Positions 33,800 through 45,503 of a stretch of DNA of 64,000 nt are shown here, piece by piece. Every line of letters begins with the position of its first letter. Positions within the stretch are counted from its first letter, which is position 1. A program made the position numbers and the translations under genes. Origin of the DNA: Aphelocoma coerulescens (lineage: Eukaryota > Chordata > Aves > Passeriformes > Corvidae); the NCBI RefSeq assembly GCF_041296385.1, contig NC_091014.1, forward strand, positions 48,378,078 to 48,442,077, written 5' to 3'. The notes under the pieces are model-generated. The model worked only from the letters and a program-made list of their open reading frames with translations, was not told where the DNA came from and did no database searches.

Positions 33800-36700
33800 T
33801 TACGCCTAGGGTTAGGCTTGAGAAAACCACAAAGCCAGGAGCTCCAGGGACACTCACCATGCGAAAGGCAGGCCAAGTTGAGCACGATACAGTTAAAACC
33901 TTGCTCCCTCTTCCTCTTTCTGCTTGGAACTCACCGCCACCCAATGCCCCATTTCTGGCCCAAACTTCGGTTATGTTTATGGTTACAACTAGTGTTAGGA
34001 TTTGAGAAATCCACAAAGCCAGGAGCTCCAGGGATACTCAGCATGCGAAAGGCAGGCCAAGCTTATCGCAGCACAGCCAAAACCTTGCTCCCTCTTCTTC
34101 ATTCTTCTTGGAAGTCGCCACAACCCAATGCCTGATTTCTGGCTCAATCTAGGGTTAGGGTTAGGGTTAGGGTTACGCCTAGGGTTAGGCTTGAGAAAAC
34201 CACAAAGCCAGGAGCTCCAGGGATACTCCCCATGCGAAAGGCAGGCCAAGCTTATCGCAGCACAGCCAAAACCTTGCTCCCACTTCTTCATTCTTATTGG
34301 AATTCACCACAGCCCAATGCCTGATTTCTGGCTCAAACTAGGCTTAGGGTTACGCCTAGGGTTAGGCTTGAGAAAACCACAAAGCCAGGAGCTCCAGGGA
34401 CACTCCCCATGCGAAAGGCAGGCCAAGCTTATCGCAGCACAGCCAAAACCTTGCTCTCACTTCTTCATTCTTCTTGGGATTCACCACAGCCCAATGCCCG
34501 ATTTCTGGCTCAAACTAGGGTTAGGGTTACGCCTAGGGTTAGGCTTGAGAAAACCACAAAGCCAGGAGCTCCAGGGACACTCGCCATGCGAAAGGCAGGC
34601 CAAGTTGAGCACGATACAGTTAAAACCTTGCTCCCTCTTCCTCTTTCTGCTTGGAACTCACCGCCACCCAATGCCCCATTTCTGGCCCAAACTTCGGTTA
34701 TGTTTATGGTTACACCTAGTGTTAGGATTTGAGAAATCCACAAAGCCAGGAGCTCCAGGGATACTCAGCATGCGAAAGGCAGGCCAAGCTTATCGCAGCA
34801 CAGCCAAAACCTTGCTCCCTCTTCTTCATTCTTCTTGGAAGTCGCCACAACCCAATGCCTGATTTCTGGCTCAAACTAGGGTTAGGGTTAGGGTTAGGGT
34901 TACGCCTAGGTTAAGGTTTGAGAAAACCACAAAGCCAGGAGCTCCAGGGACACTCACCATGTGAAAGGCAGGCCAAGTTGAGCACGATACAGTTAAAACC
35001 TTGCTCCCTCTTCTTCTTTCTGCTTGGAACTCGCCGCCGCCCAATGCCCCATTTCTGGCTCCAACTAGGGTTATGGTCGTGGTTACACCTAGTGTTAGGG
35101 TTTGAGAAATCCACAAAGCCAGGAGCTCCGGGGATACTCAGCATGTGAAAGGCAGGCCAAGCTTATCGCAGCACAAGCAAAACCTTGCTCCCTCTTCTTC
35201 TTTCTGCTTGGAACTTGCAGCCGCCCAATGCCCCATTTCTGGCTCAATCTAGGGTTAGGGTTAGGGTTAGGGTTACGCCTAGGGTTAGGCTTGAGAAAAC
35301 CACAAAGCCAGGAGCTCCAGGGACACTCACCATGCGAAAGGCAGGCCAAGTTGAGCACGATACAGTTAAAACCTTGCTCCCTCTTCTTCTTTCTGCTTGG
35401 AACTCACCGCCGCCCAATGCCCCATTTCTGGCTCAAACTAGGTTATGGTTATGGTTACACCTAGTGTTAGGATTTGAGAAATCCACAAAGCCAGGAGCTC
35501 CAGGGATACTCAGCATGCGAAAGGCAGGCCAAGCTTATCGCAGCACAGCCAAAACCTTGCTCCCACTTCTTCATTCTTCTTGGAAGTCGCCACAACCCAA
35601 TGCCTGATTTCTGGCTCAATCTAGGGTTAGGGTTAGGGTTAGGGTTACGCCTAGGGTTAGGCTTGAGAAAACCACAAAGCCAGGAGCTCCAGGGACACTC
35701 ACCATGCGAAAGGCAGGCCAAGTTGAGCACGATACAGTTAAAACCTTGCTCCCTCTTCTTCTTTCTGCTTGGAACTCACCGCCGCCCAATGCCCCATTTC
35801 TGGCTCAAACTAGGTTATGGTTATGGTTACACCTAGTGTTAGGGTTTGAGAAATCCACAAACCCAGGAGCTCCAGGGATACTCAGCATGCGAAAGGCAGG
35901 CCAAGCTTATCGCAGCACAGCCAAAACCTTGCTCCCACTTCTTCATTCTTCTTGGAAGTCGCCACAACCCAATGCCTGATTTCTGGCTCAATCTAGGGTT
36001 AGGGTTAGGGTTAGGGTTACGCCTAGGGTTAGGCTTGAGAAAACCACAAAGCCAGGAGCTCCAGGGATACTCCCCATGCGAAAGGCAGGCCAAGCTTATC
36101 GCAGCACAGCCAAAACCTTGCTCCCACTTCTTCATTCTTCTTGGAATTCACCACAGCCCAATGCCCGATTTCTGGCTCAAACTAGGGTTAGGGTTACGCC
36201 TAGGGTTAGGCTTGAGAAAACCACAAAGCCAGGAGCTCCAGGGACACTCACCATGCGAAAGGCAGGCCAAGTTGAGCACGATACAGTTAAAACCTTGCTC
36301 CCTCTTCCTCTTTCTGCTTGGAACTCACCGCCGCCCAATGCCCCATTTCTGGCTCAAACTAGGTTATGGTTATGGTTACACCTAGTGTTAGGATTTCAGA
36401 AATCCACAAAGCCAGGAGCTCCAGGGATACTCAGCATGCGAAAGGCAGGCCAAGCTTATCGCAGCACAGCCAAAACCTTGCTCCCACTTCTTCATTCTTC
36501 TTGGAATTTGATACAGCCCAATGCCCGATTTCTGGCTCAAACTAGGGTTAGGGTTAGGGTTAGGGTAAGGTTTGAGAAAACCACAAAGCCAGGAGCTCCA
36601 GGGACACTCACCATGCGAAAGGCAGGCCAAGTTGAGCACGATACAGTTAAAACCTTGCTCCCTCTTCTTCTTTCTGCTTGGAACTCACCGCCGCCCAATG

Positions 36701-38012
36701 CCCCATTTCTGGCTCAAACTAGGTTATGGTTATGGTTACACCTAGTGTTAGAGTTTGAGAAATCCACAAAGCCAGGAGCTCCAGGGATACTCAGCATGCG
36801 AAAGGCAGGCCAAGCTTATCGCAGCACAGCCAAAACCTTGCTCCCTCTTCTTCATTCTTCTTGGAAGTCGCCACAACCCAATGCCTGATTTCTGGCTCAA
36901 TCTAGGGTTAGGGTTAGGGTTAGGGTTACGCCTAGGGTTAGGCTTGAGAAAACCACAAAGCCAGGAGCTCCAGGGATACTCCCCATGCGAAAGGCAGGCC
37001 AAGCTTATCGCAGCACAGCCAAAACCTTGCTCCCACTTCTTCATTCTTCTTGGAATTCACCACAGCCCAATGCCCGATTTCTGGCTCAAACTAGGGTTAG
37101 GGTTACGCCTAGGGTTAGGCTTGAGAAAACCACAAAGCCAGGAGCTCCAGGGACACCCACCATGCGAAAGGCAGGCCAAGTTGAGCACGATACAGTTAAA
37201 ACCTTGCTCCCTCTTCTTCTTTCTGCTTGGAACTCGCTGCCGCCCAATGCCCCATTTCTGGCTCAAAATAGGGTTATGGTCGTGGTTACACCTAGTGTTA
37301 GGGTTTGAGAAATCCACAAAGCCAGGAGCTCCAGGGATACTCAGCATGCGAAAGGCAGGCCAAGCTTATCGCAGCACAGCCAAAACCTTGCTCCCACTTC
37401 TTCATTCTTCTTGGAATTTGATACAGCCCAATGCCCGATTTCTGGCTCAAACTAGGGTTAGGGTTAGGGTTAGGGTAAGGTTTGAGAAAACCACAAAGCC
37501 AGGAGCTCCAGGGACACTCACCATGCGAAAGGCAGGCCAAGTTGAGCACGATACAGTTAAAACCTTGCTCCCTCTTCTTCTTTCTGCTTGGAACTCACCG
37601 CCGCCCAATGCCCCATTTCTGGCTCAAACTAGGTTATGGTTATGGTTACACCTAGTGTTAGAGTTTGAGAAATCCACAAAGCCAGGAGCTCCAGGGATAC
37701 TCAGCATGCGAAAGGCAGGCCAAGCTTATCGCAGCACAGCCAAAACCTTGCTCCCTCTTCTTCATTCTTCTTGGAAGTCGCCACAACCCAATGCCTGATT
37801 TCTGGCTCAATCTAGGGTTAGGGTTAGGGTTAGGGTTACGCCTAGGGTTAGGCTTGAGAAAACCACAAAGCCAGGAGCTCCAGGGATACTCCCCATGCGA
37901 AAGGCAGGCCAAGCTTATCGCAGCACAGCCAAAACCTTGCTCCCACTTCTTCATTCTTATTGGAATTCACCACAGCCCAATGCCCGATTTCTGGCTCAAA
38001 CTAGGGTTAGGG
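33800..38012 (+). repeat. 4213-bp unit, copy 1
   Basis: From about 33800 to 36900 the sequence matches 38013 onward at an offset of 4213 bp. The block includes an RRR run (about 34025-34580), the chimeric R-T-R monomer near 35125, two T-R4 dimers, and the AATTTGATACAG R variant with shortened tail near 36505. Its left edge lies at a hexamer tract: four units here, two at the copy-2 edge. Part of the copy is a 910-bp duplication (36412-38231) absent from the other copies, so limits are approximate. Confidence 0.75.
36412..37321 (+). repeat. 910-bp five-monomer block, copy 1
   Basis: Five monomers (R, T, R4, R2, T; 177 + 183 + 189 + 177 + 184 bp) total 910 bp and are repeated directly downstream. 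The first R has the AATTTGATACAG variant and a tail of three GGGTTA followed by GGGTAAGG, lacking the usual CGCCTA. The block is introduced by the rare ATTTCAGAAATCC variant at its left edge. Confidence 0.78.
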
Positions 38013-38231
38013 TTACGCCTAGGGTTAGGCTTGAGAAAACCACAAAGCCAGGAGCTCCAGGGACACCCACCATGCGAAAGGCAGGCCAAGTTGAGCACGA
38101 TACAGTTAAAACCTTGCTCCCTCTTCTTCTTTCTGCTTGGAACTCACCGCCACCCAATGCCCCATTTCTGGCTCAAACTTCGGTTATGTTTATGGTTACA
38201 ACTAGTGTTAGGATTTGAGAAATCCACAAAG
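37322..38231 (+). repeat. 910-bp five-monomer block, copy 2
   Basis: This copy has the same R, T, R4, R2, T order and the same total length as copy 1. It differs in having TTCTTATTGG instead of TTCTTCTTGG in the R2 monomer near 37950. Its last T monomer has the AACTTCGGTTATGTTTATGG tail rather than the AAAATAGGG tail. The block is an independent case of five monomers moving together. Confidence 0.76.
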
Positions 38232-40967
38232 CCAGGAGCTCCAGGGATACTCAGCATGCGAAAGGCAGGCCAAGCTTATCGCAGCACAGCCAAAACCTTG
38301 CTCCCTCTTCTTCATTCTTCTTGGAAGTCGCCACAACCCAATGCCTGATTTCTGGCTCAATCTAGGGTTAGGGTTAGGGTTAGGGTTACGCCTAGGGTTA
38401 GGCTTGAGAAAACCACAAAGCCAGGAGCTCCAGGGATACTCCCCATGCGAAAGGCAGGCCAAGCTTATCGCAGCACAGCCAAAACCTTGCTCCCACTTCT
38501 TCATTCTTATTGGAATTCACCACAGCCCAATGCCTGATTTCTGGCTCAAACTAGGCTTAGGGTTACGCCTAGGGTTAGGCTTGAGAAAACCACAAAGCCA
38601 GGAGCTCCAGGGACACTCCCCATGCGAAAGGCAGGCCAAGCTTATCGCAGCACAGCCAAAACCTTGCTCTCACTTCTTCATTCTTCTTGGGATTCACCAC
38701 AGCCCAATGCCCGATTTCTGGCTCAAACTAGGGTTAGGGTTACGCCTAGGGTTAGGCTTGAGAAAACCACAAAGCCAGGAGCTCCAGGGACACTCGCCAT
38801 GCGAAAGGCAGGCCAAGTTGAGCACGATACAGTTAAAACCTTGCTCCCTCTTCCTCTTTCTGCTTGGAACTCACCGCCACCCAATGCCCCATTTCTGGCC
38901 CAAACTTCGGTTATGTTTATGGTTACACCTAGTGTTAGGATTTGAGAAATCCACAAAGCCAGGAGCTCCAGGGATACTCAGCATGCGAAAGGCAGGCCAA
39001 GCTTATCGCAGCACAGCCAAAACCTTGCTCCCTCTTCTTCATTCTTCTTGGAAGTCGCCACAACCCAATGCCTGATTTCTGGCTCAAACTAGGGTTAGGG
39101 TTAGGGTTAGGGTTACGCCTAGGTTAAGGTTTGAGAAAACCACAAAGCCAGGAGCTCCAGGGACACTCACCATGTGAAAGGCAGGCCAAGTTGAGCACGA
39201 TACAGTTAAAACCTTGCTCCCTCTTCTTCTTTCTGCTTGGAACTCGCCGCCGCCCAATGCCCCATTTCTGGCTCCAACTAGGGTTATGGTCGTGGTTACA
39301 CCTAGTGTTAGGGTTTGAGAAATCCACAAAGCCAGGAGCTCCGGGGATACTCAGCATGTGAAAGGCAGGCCAAGCTTATCGCAGCACAAGCAAAACCTTG
39401 CTCCCTCTTCTTCTTTCTGCTTGGAACTTGCAGCCGCCCAATGCCCCATTTCTGGCTCAATCTAGGGTTAGGGTTAGGGTTAGGGTTACGCCTAGGGTTA
39501 GGCTTGAGAAAACCACAAAGCCAGGAGCTCCAGGGACACTCACCATGCGAAAGGCAGGCCAAGTTGAGCACGATACAGTTAAAACCTTGCTCCCTCTTCT
39601 TCTTTCTGCTTGGAACTCACCGCCGCCCAATGCCCCATTTCTGGCTCAAACTAGGTTATGGTTATGGTTACACCTAGTGTTAGGATTTGAGAAATCCACA
39701 AAGCCAGGAGCTCCAGGGATACTCAGCATGCGAAAGGCAGGCCAAGCTTATCGCAGCACAGCCAAAACCTTGCTCCCACTTCTTCATTCTTCTTGGAAGT
39801 CGCCACAACCCAATGCCTGATTTCTGGCTCAATCTAGGGTTAGGGTTAGGGTTAGGGTTACGCCTAGGGTTAGGCTTGAGAAAACCACAAAGCCAGGAGC
39901 TCCAGGGACACTCACCATGCGAAAGGCAGGCCAAGTTGAGCACGATACAGTTAAAACCTTGCTCCCTCTTCTTCTTTCTGCTTGGAACTCACCGCCGCCC
40001 AATGCCCCATTTCTGGCTCAAACTAGGTTATGGTTATGGTTACACCTAGTGTTAGGGTTTGAGAAATCCACAAACCCAGGAGCTCCAGGGATACTCAGCA
40101 TGCGAAAGGCAGGCCAAGCTTATCGCAGCACAGCCAAAACCTTGCTCCCACTTCTTCATTCTTCTTGGAAGTCGCCACAACCCAATGCCTGATTTCTGGC
40201 TCAATCTAGGGTTAGGGTTAGGGTTAGGGTTACGCCTAGGGTTAGGCTTGAGAAAACCACAAAGCCAGGAGCTCCAGGGATACTCCCCATGCGAAAGGCA
40301 GGCCAAGCTTATCGCAGCACAGCCAAAACCTTGCTCCCACTTCTTCATTCTTCTTGGAATTCACCACAGCCCAATGCCCGATTTCTGGCTCAAACTAGGG
40401 TTAGGGTTACGCCTAGGGTTAGGCTTGAGAAAACCACAAAGCCAGGAGCTCCAGGGACACTCACCATGCGAAAGGCAGGCCAAGTTGAGCACGATACAGT
40501 TAAAACCTTGCTCCCTCTTCCTCTTTCTGCTTGGAACTCACCGCCGCCCAATGCCCCATTTCTGGCTCAAACTAGGTTATGGTTATGGTTACACCTAGTG
40601 TTAGGATTTCAGAAATCCACAAAGCCAGGAGCTCCAGGGATACTCAGCATGCGAAAGGCAGGCCAAGCTTATCGCAGCACAGCCAAAACCTTGCTCCCAC
40701 TTCTTCATTCTTCTTGGAATTTGATACAGCCCAATGCCCGATTTCTGGCTCAAACTAGGGTTAGGGTTAGGGTTAGGGTAAGGTTTGAGAAAACCACAAA
40801 GCCAGGAGCTCCAGGGACACTCACCATGCGAAAGGCAGGCCAAGTTGAGCACGATACAGTTAAAACCTTGCTCCCTCTTCTTCTTTCTGCTTGGAACTCA
40901 CCGCCGCCCAATGCCCCATTTCTGGCTCAAACTAGGTTATGGTTATGGTTACACCTAGTGTTAGAGT
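38013..40967 (+). repeat. 4213-bp unit, copy 2, partial
   Basis: This is the second copy of the unit starting at 33800, closely matching for about 3 kb. Near 41,000 it changes to CTCAGAATGCG and CTCCCACTTC where copy 1 has CTCAGCATGCG and CTCCCTCTTC, so the copies part there. Confidence 0.74.
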
Positions 40968-41916
40968 TTGAGAAATCCACAAAGCCAGGAGCTCCAGGGA
41001 TACTCAGAATGCGAAAGGCAGGCCAAGCTTATCGCAGCACAGCCAAAACCTTGCTCCCACTTCTTCATTCTTCTTGGAAGTCGCCACAACCCAATGCCTG
41101 ATTTCTGGCTCAATCTGGGGTTAGGGTTAGGGTTAGGGTTACGCCTAGGGTTAGGCTTGAGAAAACCACAAAGCCAGGAGCTCCAGGGATACTCCCCATG
41201 TGAAAGGCAGGCCAAGCTTATCGCAGCACAGCCAAAACCTTGCTCCCACTTCTTCATTCTTCTTGGAAGTCGCCACAACCCAATGCCTGATTTCTGGCTC
41301 AATCTAGGGTTAGGGTTAGGGTTAGGGTTACGCCTAGGGCTAGGCTTGAGAAAACCACAAAGCCAGGAGCTCCAGGGATACTCCCCATGCGAAAGGCAGG
41401 CCAAGTTGAGCACGATACAGTTAAAACCTTGCTCCCTCTTCTTCTTTCTGCTTGGAACTCACCGCCGCCCAATGCCCCATTTCTGGCTCCAACTAGGGTT
41501 ATGGTCGTGGTTACACCTAGTGTTAGGGTTTGAGAAATCCACAAAGCCAGGAGCTCCAGGGATACTCAGCATGTGAAAGGCAGGCCAAGCTTATCGCAGC
41601 ACAAGCAAAACCTTGCTCCCTCTTCTTCTTTCTGCTTGGAACTTGCCACAGCCCAATGCCCGATTTCTGGCTCAAACTAGGGTTAGGGTTAGGGTTAGGG
41701 TTACGCCTCGGGTTAGGCTTGAGAAAACCACAAAGCCAGGAGCTCCAGGGATACTCCCCATGCGAAAGGCAGGCCAAGCTTATCGCAGCACAGCCAAAAC
41801 CTTGCTCCCTCTTCTTCATTCTTCTTGGAACTTGCCACAGCCCAATGCCCGATTTCTGGCTCAAACTAGGGTTAGGGTTAGGGTTAGGGTTACGCCTAGG
41901 GTTAGGCTTGAGAAAA
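40968..41916 (+). repeat. Mosaic satellite segment before the 12.5-kb unit
   Basis: Five monomers (R4 R4 T R4 R4) lead into the 12,464-bp unit. The second R4 has a CCATGTGAAAGG block, and the tail near 41116 starts CTGGGGTTAGGG. The T monomer begins GGATACTCCCC, which is normally an R signature. The tail near 41338 has GGGCTAGGC, and CGCCTCGGGTTAGG occurs near 41705. These variants recur at 49,900-50,300, so the segment shares ancestry with part of the larger unit. Confidence 0.7.
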
Positions 41917-42401
41917 CCACAAAGCCAGGAGCTCCAGGGACACTCACCATGCGAAAGGCAGGCCAAGTTGAGCACGATACAGTTAAAACCTTGCTCCCTC
42001 TTCCTCTTTCTGCTTGGAACTCACCGCCACCCAATGCCCCATTTCTGGCCCAAACTTCGGTTATGTTTATGGTTACAACTAGTGTTAGGATTTGAGAAAT
42101 CCACAAAGCCAGGAGCTCCAGGGATACTCAGCATGCGAAAGGCAGGCCAAGCTTATCGCAGCACAGCCAAAACCTTGCTCCCTCTTCTTCATTCTTCTTG
42201 GAAGTCGCCACAACCCAATGCCTGATTTCTGGCTCAATCTAGGGTTAGGGTTAGGGTTAGGGTTACGCCTAGGGTTAGGCTTGAGAAAACCACAAAGCCA
42301 GGAGCTCCAGGGATACTCCCCATGCGAAAGGCAGGCCAAGCTTATCGCAGCACAGCCAAAACCTTGCTCCCACTTCTTCATTCTTATTGGAATTCACCAC
42401 A

Positions 42402-45400
42402 GCCCAATGCCTGATTTCTGGCTCAAACTAGGCTTAGGGTTACGCCTAGGGTTAGGCTTGAGAAAACCACAAAGCCAGGAGCTCCAGGAACACTCCCCAT
42501 GCGAAAGGCAGGCCAAGCTTATCGCAGCACAGCCAAAACCTTGCTCTCACTTCTTCATTCTTCTTGGGATTCACCACAGCCCAATGCCCGATTTCTGGCT
42601 CAAACTAGGGTTAGGGTTACGCCTAGGGTTAGGCTTGAGAAAACCACAAAGCCAGGAGCTCCAGGGACACTCGCCATGCGAAAGGCAGGCCAAGTTGAGC
42701 ACGATACAGTTAAAACCTTGCTCCCTCTTCCTCTTTCTACTTGGAACTCACCGCCACCCAATGCCCCATTTCTGGCCCAAACTTCGGTTATGTTTATGGT
42801 TACACCTAGTGTTAGGATTTGAGAAATCCACAAAGCCAGGAGCTCCAGGGATACTCAGCATGCGAAAGGCAGGCCAAGCTTATCGCAGCACAGCCAAAAC
42901 CTTGCTCCCTCTTCTTCATTCTTCTTGGAAGTCGCCACAACCCAATGCCTGATTTCTGGCTCAAACTAGGGTTAGGGTTAGGGTTAGGGTTACGCCTAGG
43001 TTAAGGTTTGAGAAAACCACAAAGCCAGGAGCTCCAGGGACACTCACCATGTGAAAGGCAGGCCAAGTTGAGCACGATACAGTTAAAACCTTGCTCCCTC
43101 TTCTTCTTTCTGCTTGGAACTCGCCGCCGCCCAATGCCCCATTTCTGGCTCCAACTAGGGTTATGGTCGTGGTTACACCTAGTGTTAGGGTTTGAGAAAT
43201 CCACAAAGCCAGGAGCTCCGGGGATACTCAGCATGTGAAAGGCAGGCCAAGCTTATCGCAGCACAAGCAAAACCTTGCTCCCTCTTCTTCTTTCTGCTTG
43301 GAACTTGCAGCCGCCCAATGCCCCATTTCTGGCTCAATCTAGGGTTAGGGTTAGGGTTAGGGTTACGCCTAGGGTTAGGCTTGAGAAAACCACAAAGCCA
43401 GGAGCTCCAGGGACACCCACCATGCGAAAGGCAGGCCAAGTTGAGCACGATACAGTTAAAACCTTGCTCCCTCTTCTTCTTTCTGCTTGGAACTCACCGC
43501 CGCCCAATGCCCCATTTCTGGCTCAAACTAGGTTATGGTTATGGTTACACCTAGTGTTAGGATTTGAGAAATCCACAAAGCCAGGAGCTCCAGGGATACT
43601 CAGCATGCGAAAGGCAGGCCAAGCTTATCGCAGCACAGCCAAAACCTTGCTCCCACTTCTTCATTCTTCTTGGAAGTCGCCACAACCCAATGCCTGATTT
43701 CTGGCTCAATCTAGGGTTAGGGTTAGGGTTAGGGTTACGCCTAGGGTTAGGCTTGAGAAAACCACAAAGCCAGGAGCTCCAGGGATACTCCCCATGCGAA
43801 AGGCAGGCCAAGCTTATCGCAGCACAGCCAAAACCTTGCTCCCACTTCTTCATTCTTCTTGGAATTCACCACAGCCCAATGCCCGATTTCTGGCTCAAAC
43901 TAGGGTTAGGGTTACGCCTAGGGTTAGGCTTGAGAAAACCACAAAGCCAGGAGCTCCAGGGACACTCACCATGCGAAAGGCAGGCCAAGTTGAGCACGAT
44001 ACAGTTAAAACCTTGCTCCCTCTTCCTCTTTCTGCTTGGAACTCACCGCCGCCCAATGCCCCATTTCTGGCTCAAACTAGGTTATGGTTATGGTTACACC
44101 TAGTGTTAGGATTTCAGAAATCCACAAAGCCAGGAGCTCCAGGGATACTCAGCATGCGAAAGGCAGGCCAAGCTTATCGCAGCACAGCCAAAACCTTGCT
44201 CCCACTTCTTCATTCTTCTTGGAATTTGATACAGCCCAATGCCCGATTTCTGGCTCAAACTAGGGTTAGGGTTAGGGTTAGGGTAAGGTTTGAGAAAACC
44301 ACAAAGCCAGGAGCTCCAGGGACACTCACCATGCGAAAGGCAGGCCAAGTTGAGCACGATACAGTTAAAACCTTGCTCCCTCTTCTTCTTTCTGCTTGGA
44401 ACTCACCGCCGCCCAATGCCCCATTTCTGGCTCAAACTAGGTTATGGTTATGGTTACACCTAGTGTTAGGGTTTGAGAAATCCACAAAACCAGGAGCTCC
44501 AGGGATACTCAGCATGCGAAAGGCAGGCCAAGCTTATCGCAGCACAGCCAAAACCTTGCTCCCTCTTCTTCATTCTTCTTGGAAGTCGCCACAACCCAAT
44601 GCCTGATTTCTGGCTCAATCTAGGGTTAGGGTTAGGGTTAGGGTTACGCCTAGGGTTAGGCTTGAGAAAACCACAAAGCCAGGAGCTCCAGGGATACTCC
44701 CCATGCGAAAGGCAGGCCAAGCTTATCGCAGCACAGCCAAAACCTTGCTCCCACTTCTTCATTCTTATTGGAATTCACCACAGCCCAATGCCCGATTTCT
44801 GGCTCAAACTAGGGTTAGGGTTACGCCTAGGGTTAGGCTTGAGAAAACCACAAAGCCAGGAGCTCCAGGGACACCCACCATGCGAAAGGCAGGCCAAGTT
44901 GAGCACGATACAGTTAAAACCTTGCTCCCTCTTCTTCTTTCTGCTTGGAACTCGCTGCCGCCCAATGCCCCATTTCTGGCTCAAAATAGGGTTATGGTCG
45001 TGGTTACACCTAGTCTTAGGGTTTGAGAAATCCACAAAGCCAGGAGCTCCAGGGATACTCCCCATGCGAAAGGCAGGCCAAGCTTATCGCAGCACAAGCA
45101 AAACCTTGCTCCCTCTTCTTCATTCTTCTTGGAACTTGCCACAGCCCAATGCCCGATTTCTGTCTCAATCTAGGGTTAGGGTTACGCCTAGGGTTAGGCT
45201 TGAGAAAACCACAAAGCCAGGAGCTCCAGGGACACTCACCATGCGAAAGGCAGGCCAAGTTGAGCACGATACAGTTAAAACCTTGCTCCCTCTTCTTCTT
45301 TCTGCTTGGAACTCGCCGTCGCCCAATGCCCCATTTCTGGCTCAAACTAGGTTATGGTTATGGTTACACCTAGTGTTAGGGTTTGAGAAATCCACAAAGC

Positions 45401-45503
45401 CAGGAGCTCCAGGGATATTCAGAATGCGAAAGGCAGGCCAAGCTTATCGCAGCACAGCCAAAACCTTGCTCCCACTTCTTCATTCTTCTTGGAAGTCGCC
45501 ACA
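42402..45503 (+). repeat. 3102-bp subunit of the 12.5-kb repeat
   Basis: The subunit starts at CACAGCCCAATGCCTG with a GGCTTAGGG tail variant and is repeated at 45504. Relative to the next subunit it lacks one 372-bp T-R4 dimer at about 43,735. It contains the chimeric R-T-R monomer near 43215 and the AATTTGATACAG R monomer near 44221. Confidence 0.82.
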
